From: CAXGUU01 sp964012875
GTDB taxonomy: Bacteria; Pseudomonadota; Gammaproteobacteria; Ga0077536
Direction: 5' to 3'
DNA: 7,485 nt
NCBI GenBank assembly: GCA_964012875.1
Contig: CAXGUU010000160.1
Location: 1 to 7,485 of the forward strand
Shown here: positions 4,750 to 7,485 of the stretch, in pieces
Position numbering within the stretch: position 1 is the first letter of the stretch
How the letters are laid out: each line of letters starts with the position of its first letter
Notes under the pieces: model-generated
Database searches by the model: none
What the model saw: the letters and a program-made list of their open reading frames with translations, nothing else
Told to the model about the DNA's origin: nothing
Made by a program: the position numbers and the translations under genes

Positions 4750-6156
4750 CTAAGCTTGGTCGGCCCAGGGATAAGGACGTGTGCCAAGACGCGAGCGCAA
4801 TGTCGGGCCTTCGAATTCGGTGCGAAATCGGCCGCGTCGCCGAAGTTCCGACAGCACCGGCGCGAATTCGTCTATTGAGCCCGGCATGTGCACGGTGGAA
4901 AACATGAAACCATCGCTGCCCTCACTGTCAACGATTTGCTGCAGCTGATCAGCGACCTGCTCCACGGTTCCGACGACTTTGGGCACGATCGACTGAGCGT
5001 TGGCGATGCACAGATCGCGCACAGTAGGATCCGCGACATGTGGGTAGGCATACAAATGCGGTGTTTTGGCGGCGGCCTCGGCGGAGCTCGCCATGGTCAG
5101 CTCGAAGATCGACTGGATGCCGGCGAAATCCTTGGGATCCATATCTGATAGCTTGGTCTCGAAAGGCACCTGCGCGAAGTTGTAGCAGGCATAGCCTGAA
5201 ATCCAGGCGAGGCCCGCCTCTGGCGTGGCAAGTTCAATCAGTTGCTCGTATTTCTCCTGAGCTGCGGCTTCTGAACTACCGACGATGGGAAAAATCCCGG
5301 TCAGGATTGCGAGATCGGATTCGCTGCGTCCTTCGTTTACGACGCGATCTTTGACGTCACGGTAATAGGCCTGCATTGCCGGTAGATCGGGGCTGATGGT
5401 GAAGATGCCTTCGGCGTGGCGTGCGGCGAATTGCCGTCCTCGGGGTGATTGACCGGCCTGGAAAATCACGGGGATTTCCTGCGGCGAGCGTGGCAACTGC
5501 GCCGGGCCGCGGCAGCGAAAGTATTCGCCTTCGAAATTGGGCTCGTGCACCTTGTCCGGATCAGCGAACAATGGTTTGGCGGGGTCCCGAACCAGTGCGT
5601 CTTTGTCCCAGCTTTGCCACAGCTGATAGCAGACGTTCATGAACTCTTCGGCCCGCTCGTAGCGTGCATCATGTTCGCGGACATCAGTACCCAGATTATC
5701 GGCGAGGCCGCCCGGGTTGAGGCCAGTGACAATGTTGAATCCAACGCGTCCCCTGGTCAGGTGGTCCATGGTGGAGGCCATCCGGGAAAACGTCCAAGGA
5801 TTCAGCTCTTCGGTATTGACGGTGGATACGGCGCCGAGTTGCGGCGCCATCGTGGCCACCATGGACACGAATTGGGGGGCAAAAAACTCCAGCGTCTGGC
5901 TGCCATAGCGAAGCGAGGTGGCCGGGCTGTTCTCGTTGCTATTGTAGATCGCGCCACCGTCGCCGACGAAGAACGCATCGACCTTCATCGATTCGAGCGT
6001 ACGCGCAACACGCGCCCAAATATCGGGCTCCAGCGGGTCGTATGTGCCGCCAAGCATCTCCTGTGGGTGGCGCCAGCCGTCAGGGTAGTGGTGCACGAAG
6101 GGCGGAAAGGTGAAGAGCGTGACATGGAGCTGCTTCTGTGTCTTGTTCGATGCCAT
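4750..6156 (-). CDS. NtaA/SnaA/DszA-family FMN-dependent monooxygenase (LLM class)
   Basis: The 468-residue product is a full-length member of the nitrilotriacetate / dibenzothiophene-sulfone type luciferase-like monooxygenases, which oxidise substrates with O2 and reduced FMN from a separate flavin reductase. Family blocks are LEFFAPQFVSMVATM (89-103), LGAVSTVNTEELNPWTFSRM (107-126), HLTRGRVGFNIVTG (132-145), HDARYERAEEF (162-172), EGEYFRCRGP (209-218) and IFQAGQSPRGRQFAARHAEGIF (231-252). The substrate is not deducible; relatives act on aminopolycarboxylates, organosulfur compounds and others. No reductase gene is visible. The start has GGAGAAGG (6161-6168 on the minus strand) close upstream. 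It is transcribed away from the haem-protein gene, sharing a 267-bp divergent region with it. It is only distantly related to the other LLM gene in the window (2078-3025) and differs in length and subfamily. Confidence 0.95.
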   Translation of the reverse strand: MASNKTQKQLHVTLFTFPPFVHHYPDGWRHPQEMLGGTYDPLEPDIWARVARTLESMKVDAFFVGDGGAIYNSNENSPATSLRYGSQTLEFFAPQFVSMVATMAPQLGAVSTVNTEELNPWTFSRMASTMDHLTRGRVGFNIVTGLNPGGLADNLGTDVREHDARYERAEEFMNVCYQLWQSWDKDALVRDPAKPLFADPDKVHEPNFEGEYFRCRGPAQLPRSPQEIPVIFQAGQSPRGRQFAARHAEGIFTISPDLPAMQAYYRDVKDRVVNEGRSESDLAILTGIFPIVGSSEAAAQEKYEQLIELATPEAGLAWISGYACYNFAQVPFETKLSDMDPKDFAGIQSIFELTMASSAEAAAKTPHLYAYPHVADPTVRDLCIANAQSIVPKVVGTVEQVADQLQQIVDSEGSDGFMFSTVHMPGSIDEFAPVLSELRRRGRFRTEFEGPTLRSRLGTRPYPWADQA

Positions 6157-6423
6157 TCATCCTTCTCCGTGTGGCGGCCTTGTCCGTTGGGTTACCGAGC
6201 CGATGCGTCGATTTGCCCCGCCCCGGATGTCCGGTCCGGTCGCCCGGCCGTGTTGGTCATTCGTTTCTATTGACACCATTGTCGGTGCCATCGTGGGCGA
6301 TGTCACGCACCGAAGCAGTACCATACGTGCTGTGCCAACAGTCGACCCAGTGCCAACCCAAATTCGAAGCCTGAGCGGGTCAGGAGCGGATTCGATGTCG
6401 GGCTGCGAAACAGGAGAAGTCGG
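6157..6423. promoter_or_regulatory. Divergent intergenic region between the monooxygenase and the haem protein
   Basis: This region must hold the start signals for two divergent genes. Visible elements are a direct repeat of GTGCCAAC at 6332-6339 and 6350-6357 (18-bp period), an inverted repeat CATCG-TGGG-CGATG at 6289-6302, and a TTGACA at 6270-6275 that lacks a plausible -10 partner. Each gene has a good Shine-Dalgarno at its edge (6161-6168 minus, 6412-6417 plus). No confident promoter was found. The GTGCCAAC pair could be an operator, which is inference only. Confidence 0.3.
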
Positions 6424-6957
6424 ATGCGACAGCTGATTTATCTGAGTGTGTGTCTGTTCAGCCTTGTCACAACGGCGCACAGCGAGCCAATCGACCAGGC
6501 ACGGGCGGCGGCCAAACTCGCGCCCTTCAAACAGAAATTGCAACAGGCACTACGCAGCGGGCTGGCCCATGGTCCGGCTGAAGCCATCACTACCTGTCGT
6601 GTCGAAGCACCGGCGATCGCGACAGCCTTGTCTGATGAGTTTCTGCGACTGGGTCGTGCCAGCCATCGCCTGCGAAATCCAGACAATGTGGCGCCGGCGT
6701 GGGTGGTGCCAGTCCTCGATGAATATGTTGCCGAGTCGTCCTCGCGCCAGGCGCGCCTCGTGAAATTGTCGAATGGCGGGACCGGCTATATCGAACCCAT
6801 AGCGGTCCAGCCGCTGTGCATGACCTGCCACGGGAAGCAGCTGGCGCCGGCGGTGGCGGAAAAAATACACGAACTTTACCCGTCCGACCAAGCAAGGGGC
6901 TATACGGTCGGCGAGTTGCGGGGCGTGTTCTGGCTGGAATTCAGTCCGGACCAATAA
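6424..6957 (+). CDS. Exported DUF3365-like (Tll0287-like) haem-binding protein
   Basis: The 177-residue product begins with a signal peptide (MRQLIYLSVCLFSLVTTAHS, likely cut near residue 20), so it is probably periplasmic. A single c-type haem attachment motif, CMTCH, lies at 132-136 in the context PLCMTCHG. Upstream features typical of the DUF3365/Tll0287-like domain are the TTCRVEAP Cys region (56-63), the LGRASHRLRNPDNVAPAW block (76-93), and a Tyr- and Gly-rich stretch (GYIEPI) just before the haem motif. It ends VGELRGVFWLEFSPDQ, also typical. The family is linked to redox sensing or electron transfer, but the role here is unknown. ATG 6424 follows AGGAGA at 6412-6417 with six bases between. 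It converges with the hydrolase gene to its right. Haem would need the cytochrome c maturation system, not seen here. Confidence 0.87.
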   Translation: MRQLIYLSVCLFSLVTTAHSEPIDQARAAAKLAPFKQKLQQALRSGLAHGPAEAITTCRVEAPAIATALSDEFLRLGRASHRLRNPDNVAPAWVVPVLDEYVAESSSRQARLVKLSNGGTGYIEPIAVQPLCMTCHGKQLAPAVAEKIHELYPSDQARGYTVGELRGVFWLEFSPDQ

Positions 6958-7010
6958 TGCTGACGCAGTGCTGCCGCTTGGTGCCGTGTCGCAGGCGCGT
7001 TCGCGGGCAC

Positions 7011-7485
7011 TTACAGCGGTGTCACTCCCTTGAGAAAACGCAGCATCGCTGCCGTCGTCTCCGCGGGTTTCTCCGCCTGTAACCAATGACCGGCACCTTT
7101 TATGATCTCGATGAAGCGCAGGTCGTCGAATGCGCGGGGGAATTTCTCGCGCCATTCCGGATCGTAGTTCAGGACTTCATCATCCGCGCCGGCGGCAAAG
7201 GCTGCAGGTTGAGTAAAGCGGGCGCCGGCCATGTGCGGCAGCTTGTCGAGGCCGGGCAGATTCCGGTACCAGTTGATCGGGCCACGAAACCCGCTTTCCT
7301 GGTAGCACTCAAGATAGACCTTGAGATCGTCTTCGGTCAGCCATGCCGGTAGCTCCTCAGCCGCTGGCAAGACATCGGTTATTTTAGAATTTCGCGGGAA
7401 CTCGAGTTGTTTCAGCCACGTGCCCGGCGCGGCGTCACCTGAGAGCGCGTGATACAGGCGGCGCAGGCTGTCCTCTAGGTTGGCT
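7011..7485 (-). CDS. Alpha/beta hydrolase of the epoxide-hydrolase type, C-terminal part; 5' end outside window
   Basis: The minus-strand frame is open from the right edge to TAA 7011-7013, giving about 157 C-terminal residues. The cap region carries FRGPINWYRN; the Tyr in this block is a lid Tyr that activates the epoxide in soluble epoxide hydrolases. The core continues with QPAAFAAGADDEVL, which holds the acidic member of the triad, and GAGHWLQAEKPAE, which holds the catalytic His (codon 7086-7088). The nucleophile Asp, oxyanion HGXP motif and N-terminus lie outside, so an epoxide hydrolase cannot be fully separated from other hydrolases of this fold. A TTG at 7368-7370 is internal, since homologous-looking sequence (LKQLEFPRNSKITDV) continues upstream in frame. 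It converges with the haem-protein gene across a 53-bp gap without a clear terminator. Confidence 0.9.
   Translation of the reverse strand, partial: ANLEDSLRRLYHALSGDAAPGTWLKQLEFPRNSKITDVLPAAEELPAWLTEDDLKVYLECYQESGFRGPINWYRNLPGLDKLPHMAGARFTQPAAFAAGADDEVLNYDPEWREKFPRAFDDLRFIEIIKGAGHWLQAEKPAETTAAMLRFLKGVTPL

Noticed and set aside
5449..6273. Long plus-strand open frame of 274 codons opposite the monooxygenase
   Set aside because: It is antisense to a strongly conserved gene, and its translation is Arg/Ala/Val-rich with no family pattern; it is a shadow of GC-rich codons.
6270..6298. TTGACA as the -35 of a sigma-70 promoter for the haem-protein gene
   Set aside because: No acceptable -10 hexamer lies 16-18 bp downstream.
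6332..6357. Sigma-54 promoter on the minus strand (TGGCAC repeats)
   Set aside because: The required GC at the -12 element is absent at the correct spacing for both copies.
6550..7155. Minus-strand open frame of 201 codons
   Set aside because: It overlaps both the haem-protein gene and the hydrolase end in wrong frames and has no recognisable motif.

Overview
The window reads as about 7.5 kb of a proteobacterial chromosome, most likely gammaproteobacterial. The incoming PurH tail closely resembles the gammaproteobacterial form (GAGQMSRVYSA, SDAFFPFRDGID, IQPGGS, terminal RHFRH), and it is followed directly by purD, the purH-purD order common in that group. No rRNA, tRNA, CRISPR array or complete insertion sequence was seen.

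Left part (1-1772): the 3' end of purH, a 190-bp gap that can fold into three consecutive hairpins, and a complete purD. These are conserved purine-biosynthesis genes.

Middle part (1782 to about 4450): this looks like the relic of a chromosomal integron. The C-terminal third of an integron-type tyrosine recombinase (intI) lies on the minus strand directly after purD and converges with it. It has lost its N-terminal part and any attI site. To its right are three plus-strand gene units in the polarity expected of a cassette array: an LLM-family flavin oxidoreductase, a decayed small membrane-anchored protein, and a PaaI-like hotdog thioesterase. The start of a second decayed membrane protein follows. 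The junctions share a related, attC-like sequence: about 3123-3174 and 3727-3789, with a 3' half-copy at 2014-2034 next to the break in intI. A weaker GTTAGGA core lies at 4353-4359. The cassette assignment is inferred from gene order and junction similarity. The integrase fragment itself is clear from its protein sequence.

Transition (4449-4749): about 300 bp with no convincing gene; one minus-strand reading frame without a start codon may be a gene remnant.

Right part (4750-7485): a minus-strand NtaA/SnaA/DszA-type flavin monooxygenase; a divergent 267-bp spacer; a plus-strand secreted haem-binding (CxxCH, DUF3365-like) protein; and the C-terminal part of a minus-strand epoxide-hydrolase-like alpha/beta hydrolase that runs off the right edge. 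The monooxygenase and hydrolase suggest organic-compound catabolism, but nothing in the sequence fixes their substrates. The window therefore holds a housekeeping purine locus, a dead integron remnant with accessory genes, and a flank of oxidative and hydrolytic enzymes.
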